The notes under the pieces are model-generated. The model worked only from the letters and a program-made list of their open reading frames with translations, ran no database searches and was not told where the DNA came from. The position numbers and the translations under genes were made by a program. Source: a virus. Taken from it: 20,249 nucleotides of DNA. Of this stretch, positions 8,082-15,189 are shown one piece after another; position 1 is the first letter of the stretch, and each line of letters begins with the position of its first letter. The DNA is taken from the IMG/VR virus record IMGVR_UViG_3300020152_000062, positions 1 to 20,249 of that record, one strand, 5' to 3'.

Positions 8082-8082
8082 G

Positions 8083-8931
8083 TTATCCTCCCATTCTGAT
8101 TCGGCGAACGAAATAGTATCCGCCGACGAGAGAACCGACAATCAGAACCGCAACTGCTCCGTACTGAAGCACTGGATTCCCAGAAAGGATACCGCCAATG
8201 GCAGTTATCACAGCCGGCGCCGATGTGAGAATCTCCTTGTTCTGGAGAATTTTCGGCAGACCTATTGATTCAGAAGTTGCTTTGGTCTCAGCCTGGACTG
8301 CCACTTCAGCTGGAATCGCAACTGGCTCAAGCTTGACTTTGCTCTCACGCATCATTGCGAGAGCATGCCCAATGACTCCAGGTTGATCCTTCCACTGGCC
8401 TTTGGGATCCTTACCAGTGACTCGAATGGTCCAACCACGGCCATTAGCAGAGAAGCCCTGCCGGCCCTTGAGTCCACGAAGGAACGACATGCGCTCCTCG
8501 CAATAGGCCTTCATCAGAGCTTCGAGTCCACCTGGATAATTATTGACTCCATCAATGGTGCCAACACCAATCCAACCATCGATCTTGCCAGTGTAAACAC
8601 CAGCACGCTGAAGAACTTGCTGAAGCTCTTTAACAGCACGATTCGGTCCCGAATTGACTCCGAAGTCGAAAGCCATGTAATCGAGTCCGATCGGTAACTG
8701 ATCGCCACCAGATTGAACCCAGTAGTTCTTCCGATAGATAGCCTCAGCCTCTGTCAGAGTCAAGGCTTTCACCTCAGCTGCCGACACAGACGGCACACCG
8801 CGATAGGCAGCTAGTGTCTTGTGCGTGATTCCGTACTTGGTCGGTCCGCCAGCGTCTGTGGCAGCATTCACATAGCCACCCTCATGGCCAAACATCAGCT
8901 TGAGGGCACGCTTTAGCGTTTCTCTTGCCAT
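8083..8931 (-). CDS. Endolysin, GH108-type muramidase with C-terminal membrane segment
   Basis: The 282-residue enzyme has the glycoside hydrolase 108 signature near the start: HEGGYVN at 16-22 with the likely catalytic Glu17, then DAGGPTKYGIT at about 26-36. Residues about 95-160 (AVKELQQVLQRAGVYTGKIDGWIG) fit the associated peptidoglycan-binding module. It should cleave the glycan strands of peptidoglycan at lysis. Unusually, the C-terminus adds a linker and two hydrophobic stretches (about 237-250 and 256-276, the latter GAVAVLIVGSLVGGYYFV) ending in RRIRMGG, so the enzyme may be membrane-tethered. Most such lysins are soluble or have an N-terminal signal-anchor. AAAGGA lies 9 nt before the ATG. 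The TAA is one base before the i-spanin-like TTG. Confidence 0.9.
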   Translation of the reverse strand: MARETLKRALKLMFGHEGGYVNAATDAGGPTKYGITHKTLAAYRGVPSVSAAEVKALTLTEAEAIYRKNYWVQSGGDQLPIGLDYMAFDFGVNSGPNRAVKELQQVLQRAGVYTGKIDGWIGVGTIDGVNNYPGGLEALMKAYCEERMSFLRGLKGRQGFSANGRGWTIRVTGKDPKGQWKDQPGVIGHALAMMRESKVKLEPVAIPAEVAVQAETKATSESIGLPKILQNKEILTSAPAVITAIGGILSGNPVLQYGAVAVLIVGSLVGGYYFVRRIRMGG

Positions 8932-8958
8932 TTTCCCGGTTCCTTTCTGAATCAGGTT

Positions 8959-9681
8959 CTACCTTGCATAGCTTGCTGTCATTTCGACTGATTCTGCATT
9001 CTGCATACCAGTCCGCATAGCCTGAAACTGGCTATAAGCCGTACTGGCTCGGAATTGGTCATCCATGCGTTTGTAGGCTTTGGCTCTGATTCCTTCTTTG
9101 AGGACTTCAGCATGCCTCTGTAAGAGCCAATTGGTTGATAGATTCATGGCCTCTTCAAGAGAGATGGTCGCGCCTTGCGGCTGTGCATACTCCATCGTCT
9201 CTTCATTGTAGGTCAGAGGACGAGTCGACCCAGGAAGATAATACCTGAGACTCCTGGGATAGGCGAACCAACTGATTCGCACAGTTTTCCCATCGCCGCC
9301 AGTCCCAGCCATAGCAATTTGCGGACCGCTTCGATACCAATAGTATCCACCATTGGGATCGGAAAGATCGTTGAGTCGCGCAACTTGCGGACTCTTCTGC
9401 TTTGCATAGCGATTCCCATAGCCATAGTTAATTGCTTCAATTGCCTGAAGCAATGCCATGTTGGGTATGTCCCACAAAAATGTGCCGTCGTTGCTATCAG
9501 CTTGACTCACTGTCACTAAAGCTTCATTTCGATTATCATCGAAAAAAACCGGCATATTCGTCTGGGCATGCATATGCATTTCACGAATCGTCTGGTTGAG
9601 GAAGCCAGGAATCATTGTAATCATGTCAGGACGGACGATCTCTAGAGTCATCTCGTCTACAACTTGGCTAAATGTCGTCAT
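8959..9681 (-). CDS. Putative head-tail adaptor / connector protein
   Basis: The 240-residue protein starts MTTFSQVVDEMTLEIVRPDM, followed by a helix (MIPGFLNQTIREMHMH) and then a beta-rich middle containing YYWYRSGPQIAMAG. The N-terminal helix pair is what I remember from adaptor proteins of SU10-type and P22 gp4-type podoviruses, which dock beneath the portal. I place the start at 9681, where GAGGAAGCC stands just upstream; an earlier ATG nine codons upstream has a poorer site. The C-terminal half is helical (LSTNWLLQRHAEVLKEGIRAKAY), as expected for an adaptor tail that inserts next to the portal. The call relies on gene order and pattern, without a search. Confidence 0.65.
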   Translation of the reverse strand: MTTFSQVVDEMTLEIVRPDMITMIPGFLNQTIREMHMHAQTNMPVFFDDNRNEALVTVSQADSNDGTFLWDIPNMALLQAIEAINYGYGNRYAKQKSPQVARLNDLSDPNGGYYWYRSGPQIAMAGTGGDGKTVRISWFAYPRSLRYYLPGSTRPLTYNEETMEYAQPQGATISLEEAMNLSTNWLLQRHAEVLKEGIRAKAYKRMDDQFRASTAYSQFQAMRTGMQNAESVEMTASYAR

Positions 9682-9711
9682 GGCTTCCTCACGTTTAGTT
9701 GGAATCAAGGA

Positions 9712-10386
9712 TTAGGTGTTAACCTTGGGATCCTTGATACTGCGGGCAGACAAGGCGCCACGAATGGCTCGCTGCGCATCGACAGGGGATTCAACGGAAG
9801 CTGCCTTCCGCCAATCGTACTTGACGATCTGTGTCTTGTCAGTCGAATCCAGACCTTTGTACAGCTGCAGGAAGTCATCATTGTCTTCCTCAGTATACAG
9901 ATAGAGCAACCCATCCTTGAAGACATGCCGGCCAACCTTGAATCGCGAAATGCGTCGATGCTTGTAAGCAGCAACGGGCTCACGATCCAGTTCTTCGACT
10001 GGCATTTCATCTTCGAATCCGGGTTCATCACGGAAATTGTAGTCCATACGGGCCACATTTTCCGTATTGATGGCTTCGGCAGCCTTCTGAGTCGCATCGA
10101 CAATTGCATCCGAAGCAGCCTTGCGCGCTTCACCAACTTCTGTCGGACCTGGCTGATTCTCAGGAATGTCCGCCGTGACCGTCGTTGCAATCGTATTGTC
10201 CGAACCAGTCGTCACGACCGGAACAATTTCCGGTTCCTGTGATCCGTGGTCGGGATTCGGTGTCGCTGCCGAAGTTCCAGTTGTCGTCGATGCAGTGTTC
10301 TCACCTCGCTCCGAAGTCGGAGCCGAATTTGCCGGCTGAGAGGTCGAAGACTCAGTCTTGCCTTTGCCGGGAATCATTGTGGTCAT
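9712..10386 (-). CDS. Putative head-associated protein with disordered Ser/Thr-rich N-terminus
   Basis: The protein has 224 residues. The ATG at 10386 (MTTMIPGKGKTESS) has AAAGG 7 nt upstream; an ATG two codons earlier stands too close to that site. Residues 1 to about 85 are low-complexity Ser/Thr/Pro/Asn, probably disordered. A helical part (about 86-110, EARKAASDAIVDATQKAAEAI) is followed by a compact domain (about 130-195) containing HRRISRFKVGRHVFKDGLLYLYTEEDNDDF. Its place between capsid and adaptor genes suggests a head decoration or completion protein. It does not resemble a known family to me. It is separated from the capsid gene by a hairpin pair that may reduce its expression. Confidence 0.7.
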   Translation of the reverse strand: MTTMIPGKGKTESSTSQPANSAPTSERGENTASTTTGTSAATPNPDHGSQEPEIVPVVTTGSDNTIATTVTADIPENQPGPTEVGEARKAASDAIVDATQKAAEAINTENVARMDYNFRDEPGFEDEMPVEELDREPVAAYKHRRISRFKVGRHVFKDGLLYLYTEEDNDDFLQLYKGLDSTDKTQIVKYDWRKAASVESPVDAQRAIRGALSARSIKDPKVNT

Positions 10387-10419
10387 GACCATACCTTTCG
10401 AGTTGTTGAATGGGGAGAA

Positions 10420-10451
10420 CCGGCGGGAAGCAGAAGGGCACTCCCCGCCGG
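10420..10451 (-). terminator. GC-rich hairpin downstream of the capsid gene
   Basis: CCGGCGGG and CCCGCCGG form an 8-bp GC stem around a 16-nt loop, 42 nt after the capsid stop. No T-run follows on the minus strand, so it may be a weak terminator, an RNA-stabilising structure, or a site that lowers read-through to the gene starting at 10386. Confidence 0.5.
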
Positions 10452-10453
10452 AC

Positions 10454-10491
10454 TTGAGTCTGAGGGAACCGGGAGACCCTCAGTGACTCAA
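10454..10491 (-). terminator. Long hairpin right after the capsid stop codon
   Basis: TTGAGTC-TGAGGG pairs with CCCTCA-GT-GACTCAA (13 bp with a 2-nt bulge, 10-nt loop). It begins one base beyond the capsid stop. It contains two GANTC sites facing each other in the stem. Lack of a T-run suggests partial termination or transcript 3'-end protection rather than full termination. Confidence 0.55.
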
Positions 10492-10492
10492 C

Positions 10493-11695
10493 TTAGGTCG
10501 AAGCAACACTTGTCTGGATATTTTTCATGATTCCAGACAGCTCAGCACCCTTGACTTCCAGGCCCATTTCGTCACCGATATAGCCTTCTTCGGCATCGAT
10601 TCCCTGGTTGTTGGAACGCTGCGGGCCGAATTCCTCAGTCCAGGTCTCGCGAAGCTTCCGCTTGCGAATCAATCCGGGATGGAACACGATCAGCATCTTG
10701 CTCCACAGGGAGTTTTCGCTCATCAGCGGATGAGTCAGAATCTTCAGTCTGTTGCCGACGAAAGAAAGTGTCGTGACATCGAATCCAAATTCGCTGTCCT
10801 TCACAGTCACTTCGTACTGAGTGTCCTTGCGGACCATCTTCTGCAGCAGATTCAGAATCTGAATGCTACCGAATGCGACTCGTTCGTTGGGCAAGCCCTT
10901 CGCATTCTTCTGGAAAATGGGCATCATGAAGTCCTGGATGCCATCCGTAGACATGGCGCCGGTCACCGAGCCATAGGCGGCTGATTCAACCGTGCCGCCG
11001 AAGTCTTCGATCTGGGGAACCAGGCCATGAGTCGTACGCAGTTCCTTGTTGTTCAGAGTCGAGACCGACTTCCGACCGAACAGGAACGAACGTTCGATAT
11101 CCTCAGCATGATACTGAGTGGCCTGTTCACGCGACTCGGCGAGCTTGTTGCCCGTCAGATACTGAACAGCCTTGGCTGTGCCAGTGATGGCCCAACCATT
11201 CTTGAAGATCTGCACGAAGTTGGTGAACGAATCACCACCCTGCATGACCGGAGTCGGCTTGCCGCCACCTTCTTCAAACGCCGTGCCAAGAAGCTGCAAG
11301 GAACCACTGGCCGGAATCGTAGTTGGCGTCGTTCCTTGGAATCCGCGACGAACCGTAATCGAGGTATTCGACGGCACCGTCAGAATGAGCATGTGCTCAC
11401 CGGTCGCCTCGACCATGAGAACCGAATTCGGAGTCCAGATGCCGGCATCGACAACAGTCAGCGTCGTTGCCGAATCAGTTGCACCGCCAGCACCGACATT
11501 GCCGTTACCAGAAATGTGCGAATCCTCGATCCAGGACCACGAAGTGTCCGAGACCTTGTCTTCCTTCATGCCGGCCGACAGAGCGAGAAGTGGCGCACTG
11601 CCGCCCCAACCCTTTTTGAGCACTCGGCCAGAGAGGGTATTGACTCGGTCCCCTACAATGCTCGAGTGAGAAGCAAATACACCACGTACTGCCAT
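10493..11695 (-). CDS. Major capsid protein (HK97-fold, SU10/DUF5309-like)
   Basis: The protein has 400 residues from the ATG at 11695 (MAVRGVFASHSSIVGD). GAGAGG lies upstream; a GTG ten codons earlier gives a longer frame but has no comparable ribosome site. The order of features (an N-terminal arm, then a middle with VQIFKNGWAITGTAKAVQYL and a helix RSFLFGRK, and late GSIQILNLLQKMVRK and RLKILTHPLMSEN) fits the capsid family I know from SU10-type phages. It would assemble the icosahedral shell with the acidic scaffold coded just upstream. Length, position after portal and scaffold, and the hairpins after its stop codon all support a highly expressed coat protein. GC content seems higher than in neighbouring genes. 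Confidence 0.85.
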   Translation of the reverse strand: MAVRGVFASHSSIVGDRVNTLSGRVLKKGWGGSAPLLALSAGMKEDKVSDTSWSWIEDSHISGNGNVGAGGATDSATTLTVVDAGIWTPNSVLMVEATGEHMLILTVPSNTSITVRRGFQGTTPTTIPASGSLQLLGTAFEEGGGKPTPVMQGGDSFTNFVQIFKNGWAITGTAKAVQYLTGNKLAESREQATQYHAEDIERSFLFGRKSVSTLNNKELRTTHGLVPQIEDFGGTVESAAYGSVTGAMSTDGIQDFMMPIFQKNAKGLPNERVAFGSIQILNLLQKMVRKDTQYEVTVKDSEFGFDVTTLSFVGNRLKILTHPLMSENSLWSKMLIVFHPGLIRKRKLRETWTEEFGPQRSNNQGIDAEEGYIGDEMGLEVKGAELSGIMKNIQTSVAST

Positions 11696-11776
11696 TGATT
11701 CATTCCTCTCGTTGAAATAGGCCACTCATCTCACTTGAATCCGGAGACGAATGGCCTTTCGCTCGTTTCCGGATGT

Positions 11777-12550
11777 TCACTCGCCGAAGATGGACCTCAG
11801 AGCGTCATCGCCCTCAAGCCTTGATTCAGGCTGTTTACCAGACCGTCCTCGGCTGTTTCCGTTTCCCGCCGGACCCTTCGACGTCTTACCCAAAGCTTCC
11901 ATTGCCTTGGACGTTGCGCGAGCGGCCTTCTCAGGAGTCATCTTGCTTTCGCGAATCGCTCTCTCGTAGATCGATTTCGCGAAAGCCTTGTCTGCACCTT
12001 GATAACCCAGGTCATTAAAAGCCTGAGTCGCTGAACTCTTGCGAGACTGTCCGCCTACAGCGGAGTCGATTCGTTTTTCCAGACGAGGGACGAGAATGCC
12101 GAGAGCGTGATTCAGAATCTTCGGCACTAAGGAAAGAGCTCCTTGAGCAGCTGCCTGTTGATTCTTTGCCATCAAGCCAGCGATTTGTTTTTTGTCATTC
12201 CAGTCGAAGTCGTCCGGAATCTGACTCTCGTCGAAATTCATCTTGCCGATGAGCTGTTTGATCTCATTACCCAGAGCGGCACCGGCTTCTTTCTGCTCTT
12301 GAGTCAACTCCTCATCGCCGCCACCTTCGTCGTCGCCGAGATCGAGTTCTTCTTCTGATTCAGCGTTCAGCAAAGCGTCAATGTCGATATCATCATCGTC
12401 ATCACCGCTTTTCTGTTGTTGCTGCTGATTCGCATTGTTATTGGAGTCAGATCCGCCTGGACCTCCTGACATATTGGGGTCATCTGGCGGCGCAGACAAG
12501 AACCCTGTTCGTGTAATTTTTCCAAGGTATCGATTCAAAAGAGTATGCAT
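11777..12550 (-). CDS. Putative scaffolding protein
   Basis: The 257-residue protein has an Asn/Gln/Asp-rich low-complexity region (about 35-80, including five Gln and a DDDDDIDIDALL run), then a long helical part and a basic, Ser/Gly-rich C-terminus (GNGNSRGRSGK). Acidic N-terminus, helical centre and basic end immediately before the capsid gene are typical of phage scaffolds, which direct shell assembly and are then lost. Sequence similarity among scaffolds is poor, so this is a call from composition and gene order. The ATG at 12550 is preceded by GGAAGGGAAACTAGGA. Confidence 0.7.
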   Translation of the reverse strand: MHTLLNRYLGKITRTGFLSAPPDDPNMSGGPGGSDSNNNANQQQQQKSGDDDDDIDIDALLNAESEEELDLGDDEGGGDEELTQEQKEAGAALGNEIKQLIGKMNFDESQIPDDFDWNDKKQIAGLMAKNQQAAAQGALSLVPKILNHALGILVPRLEKRIDSAVGGQSRKSSATQAFNDLGYQGADKAFAKSIYERAIRESKMTPEKAARATSKAMEALGKTSKGPAGNGNSRGRSGKQPESRLEGDDALRSIFGE

Positions 12551-12571
12551 TCCTAGTTTCCCTTCCGTGGG

Positions 12572-12784
12572 TTAAGCTTCAAGTTTCTGTGCAACAGTTT
12601 CGAAGATTGTGTGAATCAATCGATATTTCACAGCAATTTCGAAAGCCTGCTCTGGAGTCGTTGCACTATTCAACTCCTGAGCAGTTGAGGTCATCAGCTC
12701 ATTTTTCACTTGTTCCCAAGTTCCATTTTGCTGAATCGTATTGAAAAGTTTACGCACTTCTGAACGTGTAATTGAGTCATTCAT
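12572..12784 (-). CDS. Small helical protein upstream of the scaffold gene
   Basis: The 70-residue protein starts MNDSITRSEVRKLF with a clear AAGGAG six nt upstream of the ATG at 12784. It is predicted almost wholly helical (WEQVKNELMTSTAQEL, then EQAFEIAVKYRLIHTIFETVAQKLEA). It lies between the 64-residue basic protein and the scaffold. I do not recognise a family; head-assembly accessory is a contextual guess. Confidence 0.75.
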   Translation of the reverse strand: MNDSITRSEVRKLFNTIQQNGTWEQVKNELMTSTAQELNSATTPEQAFEIAVKYRLIHTIFETVAQKLEA

Positions 12785-12800
12785 GGCTTGCTCCTTCGCG

Positions 12801-12995
12801 TCAATCCCATCGCTTATTATCTGAGTCCTGACGCTTCCTGGCTTGAATAGCCTTATTTTTGAAGTGAGTCTCAGAGGCGACTTTCTTCGCATCCGCCTCT
12901 GCCTTCAGCTTCTTTCGTCTTTGTTTACCGTAAAAAGACTTAGCGATTCGCTCTCTTTCACCCGGCTTCACATACTCATTGATGTTTTTGATCAT
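12801..12995 (-). CDS. Small highly basic protein downstream of the portal gene
   Basis: The protein has 64 residues. The ATG at 12995 (MIKNINEYVKPGERERIAK) is preceded by AAAGGATTCAGCT, a strong site, whereas the long upstream reading frame runs through a hairpin-rich GC spacer and is probably not translated. It is rich in Lys and Arg with few acidic residues (GKQRRKKLKAEADAKK, then KNKAIQARKRQDSDNKRWD), suggesting nucleic-acid binding or neutralising packaged DNA. No family recognised. It is followed 16 nt later by the 70-residue gene. Confidence 0.75.
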   Translation of the reverse strand: MIKNINEYVKPGERERIAKSFYGKQRRKKLKAEADAKKVASETHFKNKAIQARKRQDSDNKRWD

Positions 12996-13066
12996 AGCTG
13001 AATCCTTTAGCTGCACGACCCCTCTGAGCCGTGGGTTCCCCTGCGCCATTCCCACTCGACTACTCC

Positions 13067-13105
13067 GTCCCCGCCCTTTGCTCCGCTTCGCTCCGCTGCG
13101 GGGAC
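13067..13105. other. Hairpin GTCCCCGC / GCGGGGAC
   Basis: A perfect 8-bp inverted repeat with a 23-nt loop that contains repeats of GCTCCGCTTCGCTCCGCT. It lies in the portal downstream spacer. No T-run flanks it. Confidence 0.45.
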
Positions 13106-13175
13106 TCCGCTTAACGTCGAGCGTGAACCTTGGCTCTGGTGACATGCGCTCCGGGAAGAATCGCTGACGCTCGCT

Positions 13176-13204
13176 AGTTGGCCTTGGGTACCCCAAGGCC
13201 AACT
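13176..13204. other. Perfect 13-bp hairpin downstream of the portal gene
   Basis: AGTTGGCCTTGGG and CCCAAGGCCAACT are perfect inverted repeats around a 3-nt loop (TAC), 66 nt after the portal stop codon. The minus-strand sequence after it (AGCGAGCG) is not T-rich, so a Rho-independent terminator is uncertain; it may act as a processing or stability element. Confidence 0.6.
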
Positions 13205-13270
13205 CGCAAGCTAGCTTATCTACCCGTCACTCCTGTCAACCCACTAGTCTCAACCGGGGCCGCCGTTGAT

Positions 13271-15178
13271 TTACTGAATGATTCCAGCCATTCCAGCAGG
13301 CATCGATTCCGTAGAAGCTCCTGTGGCGGCTCCTGTTGTGGGATCAACTGCGGTCTGTTCGTTGGAGAGAGTTGGTTGAATCATGAATTGACCAAGATCA
13401 GTTCCGATGTTGAGGAGCAGACTGTAGAGAGTCCACAGTCCCATCATGTCAATTCCCTTGGCTGCGTCTGGATTCTGAATCAGTGCGAAGATCAACGATC
13501 GAATCTGCTCGGCTGCGGCTTCGCGCGTGATTTGGCCTAGGCCGCTGTTCAGCAAGTCTGCGACTTCTTCGTCGGTCACAGCGGTGAACTGACTCTTCTC
13601 CTTGTCGTACTTAGCAATGTTTCGATACTGCGCCATTCTGGTTGGCAACATCAGTGATGAATCAAGCATACGCACGAACATATGAAGTTTACGCATGCTG
13701 CCTTGCATGACAGCTGAGACCTGACTCGTGATTGCTCTGTCCATGCCGGCAATCTGAGCAGGCAAAGATTGATTCGGGAAGAACTGCTTCATCAGATCCA
13801 GAACGCTGCCGGCGTCGGCCATGTTCTGTCTGGAATCAAGATTGTTATCAAGCTTTACGAGTCCGCTACGCACATCACGACCACCGATCTTTGAAACCAG
13901 TAGACCTGAGGTTTCACCATTCTGAATCTTGCTGACGTCGAACATGGTAGGGTCAACGCCTTTCAAGCCCCAGATTTGTGAACGAATCCCTTCAATGTGG
14001 GTATTGATGAGGAAGCTCATGAATCGTTGGAATGGCTTAATGTGTTCAGCGATACTGCGGGCTGCTTCTTTTAGTTCATCCACATTGAGTCGTGCCATGT
14101 AAATAGGAAGTTCGGTCGCTTCTTCCATTTTATCCATGGCAACGATCCAACGACCATCCACAAGTGTGAATCGATATAGCTGAATCGGTGATTCCTCGTT
14201 GTCTTCGTCATACAGATCGAACTGCTTTTCATTGATCCAGCAGTACATGAGGATCACTTCATGGCCATCGATGTCAACAACGGAATCAGCATCTGTCCCG
14301 AGACCATACTTGGCCCAGTCAACATTACTGACTCCATTACCAGACTTCGTGTCACCGCCATCTGATTCAATATTTGTCTGACTCGGAGGATATCGATAAT
14401 ATGATGCCTTACCGAACTCGTACGAATTCGACCCATCGCCAGGACGCTCACTGAAGATTTTGTCGAGATTGATGAGTCCATTTTGCTCAGCCTGTCGAAT
14501 CAACCACAGACGATTACGAACTCCGGCAATAGCTGCCCACTCGCCATCCTTGTGCAACTTCTGCATGTCGACAACTGACGGATCGTACATGAAATTGTAG
14601 ACGTCAATTGATTCACACTTGTTACCTTCTGACTCATCGAGCTTATTACCCGGAGTCCAGGTGATATGAAAACCACCGAGGTTATACTTGTGCAGTGCCC
14701 GCATGGCGCAGGTAATATTGAAATAGTAATTGTTGATCTTGGTGTCTTGATTCATCTTGGCCGTCAACTTCTTGACAGCTTCGGTCTTGCTGCGCTGACC
14801 TGGATCAGCATAGAAGTTGCCACCCAAGGGTGCAAAGACCTCTGAGAAGAATGCAACAGCGTCATCGATATGCGCTTGCGCTACCGGCAGATTCACAGGA
14901 ATAGCCTGCGACTTGCCAGTCATATCTTCTCGTGAATCACGCATGGAATCTTCTTCGCTAAGTCTCTGCCAAGTCGACACCATTTGGTCGATACGAGCGA
15001 AACGCTGAATGCGATTCCCGCGTTTAGGTCTTTCCTTGTCCAACTTGGACTTCAGGTAATCCACTAGCTGCGTGTGTTGCTCGTCGGAGAGCATTGATTC
15101 ATCAACAGCCTCACCAGAAGGCTGCGCCACATCCTTGTCAGGATCGAACTGCATGCGTGCGTCATCTTTGTCGTACAT
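13271..15178 (-). CDS. Portal protein
   Basis: This protein has 635 residues, the usual size of a podovirus portal. It begins with an acidic arm and DYLKSKLDKERPKRG, and includes typical features of the clip/stem region and crown: QAIPVNLPVAQAHIDDAVAF, a wing with HVITWTP-like beta strands (GGFHITWTPGNKL), and late helices QPFQRFMSFLINTHIEG-like (about 395-410 KPFQRFMSFLINTHIEGIR). Its C-terminus is Ala/Thr/Gly-rich (DPTTGAATGAS). It forms the dodecameric channel for DNA packaging with the terminase. The ATG has AGGAGAGAATCAT in front, and that Shine-Dalgarno overlaps the terminase stop codon, so translation is coupled. Confidence is high from context; sequence signatures of portals are weak. 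Confidence 0.85.
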   Translation of the reverse strand: MYDKDDARMQFDPDKDVAQPSGEAVDESMLSDEQHTQLVDYLKSKLDKERPKRGNRIQRFARIDQMVSTWQRLSEEDSMRDSREDMTGKSQAIPVNLPVAQAHIDDAVAFFSEVFAPLGGNFYADPGQRSKTEAVKKLTAKMNQDTKINNYYFNITCAMRALHKYNLGGFHITWTPGNKLDESEGNKCESIDVYNFMYDPSVVDMQKLHKDGEWAAIAGVRNRLWLIRQAEQNGLINLDKIFSERPGDGSNSYEFGKASYYRYPPSQTNIESDGGDTKSGNGVSNVDWAKYGLGTDADSVVDIDGHEVILMYCWINEKQFDLYDEDNEESPIQLYRFTLVDGRWIVAMDKMEEATELPIYMARLNVDELKEAARSIAEHIKPFQRFMSFLINTHIEGIRSQIWGLKGVDPTMFDVSKIQNGETSGLLVSKIGGRDVRSGLVKLDNNLDSRQNMADAGSVLDLMKQFFPNQSLPAQIAGMDRAITSQVSAVMQGSMRKLHMFVRMLDSSLMLPTRMAQYRNIAKYDKEKSQFTAVTDEEVADLLNSGLGQITREAAAEQIRSLIFALIQNPDAAKGIDMMGLWTLYSLLLNIGTDLGQFMIQPTLSNEQTAVDPTTGAATGASTESMPAGMAGIIQ

Positions 15179-15189
15179 ATGATTCTCTC

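Larger units (their letters stand above)
12996..13270. other. GC-rich non-coding spacer between portal and the 64-residue gene
   Basis: A stretch of 275 bases contains no gene I can support. Base use differs from neighbours: many CGCTCC/GCTCCG repeats and two clear hairpins (13067-13105 and 13176-13204). A long frame crosses it on the minus strand, but it has arginine-rich, low-quality composition and no ribosome site. It may hold a terminator/attenuator after the portal gene or a structured RNA leader for the head genes. Confidence 0.6.

Noticed and set aside
11696-11725. GTG start giving a 410-residue capsid protein
   Set aside because: No Shine-Dalgarno at normal distance, whereas the ATG at 11695 has GAGAGG upstream.
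12996-13202. An N-terminal extension of the 64-residue basic protein through the GC-rich spacer
   Set aside because: No ribosome site, unusual composition and hairpins; the ATG at 12995 has an excellent Shine-Dalgarno.
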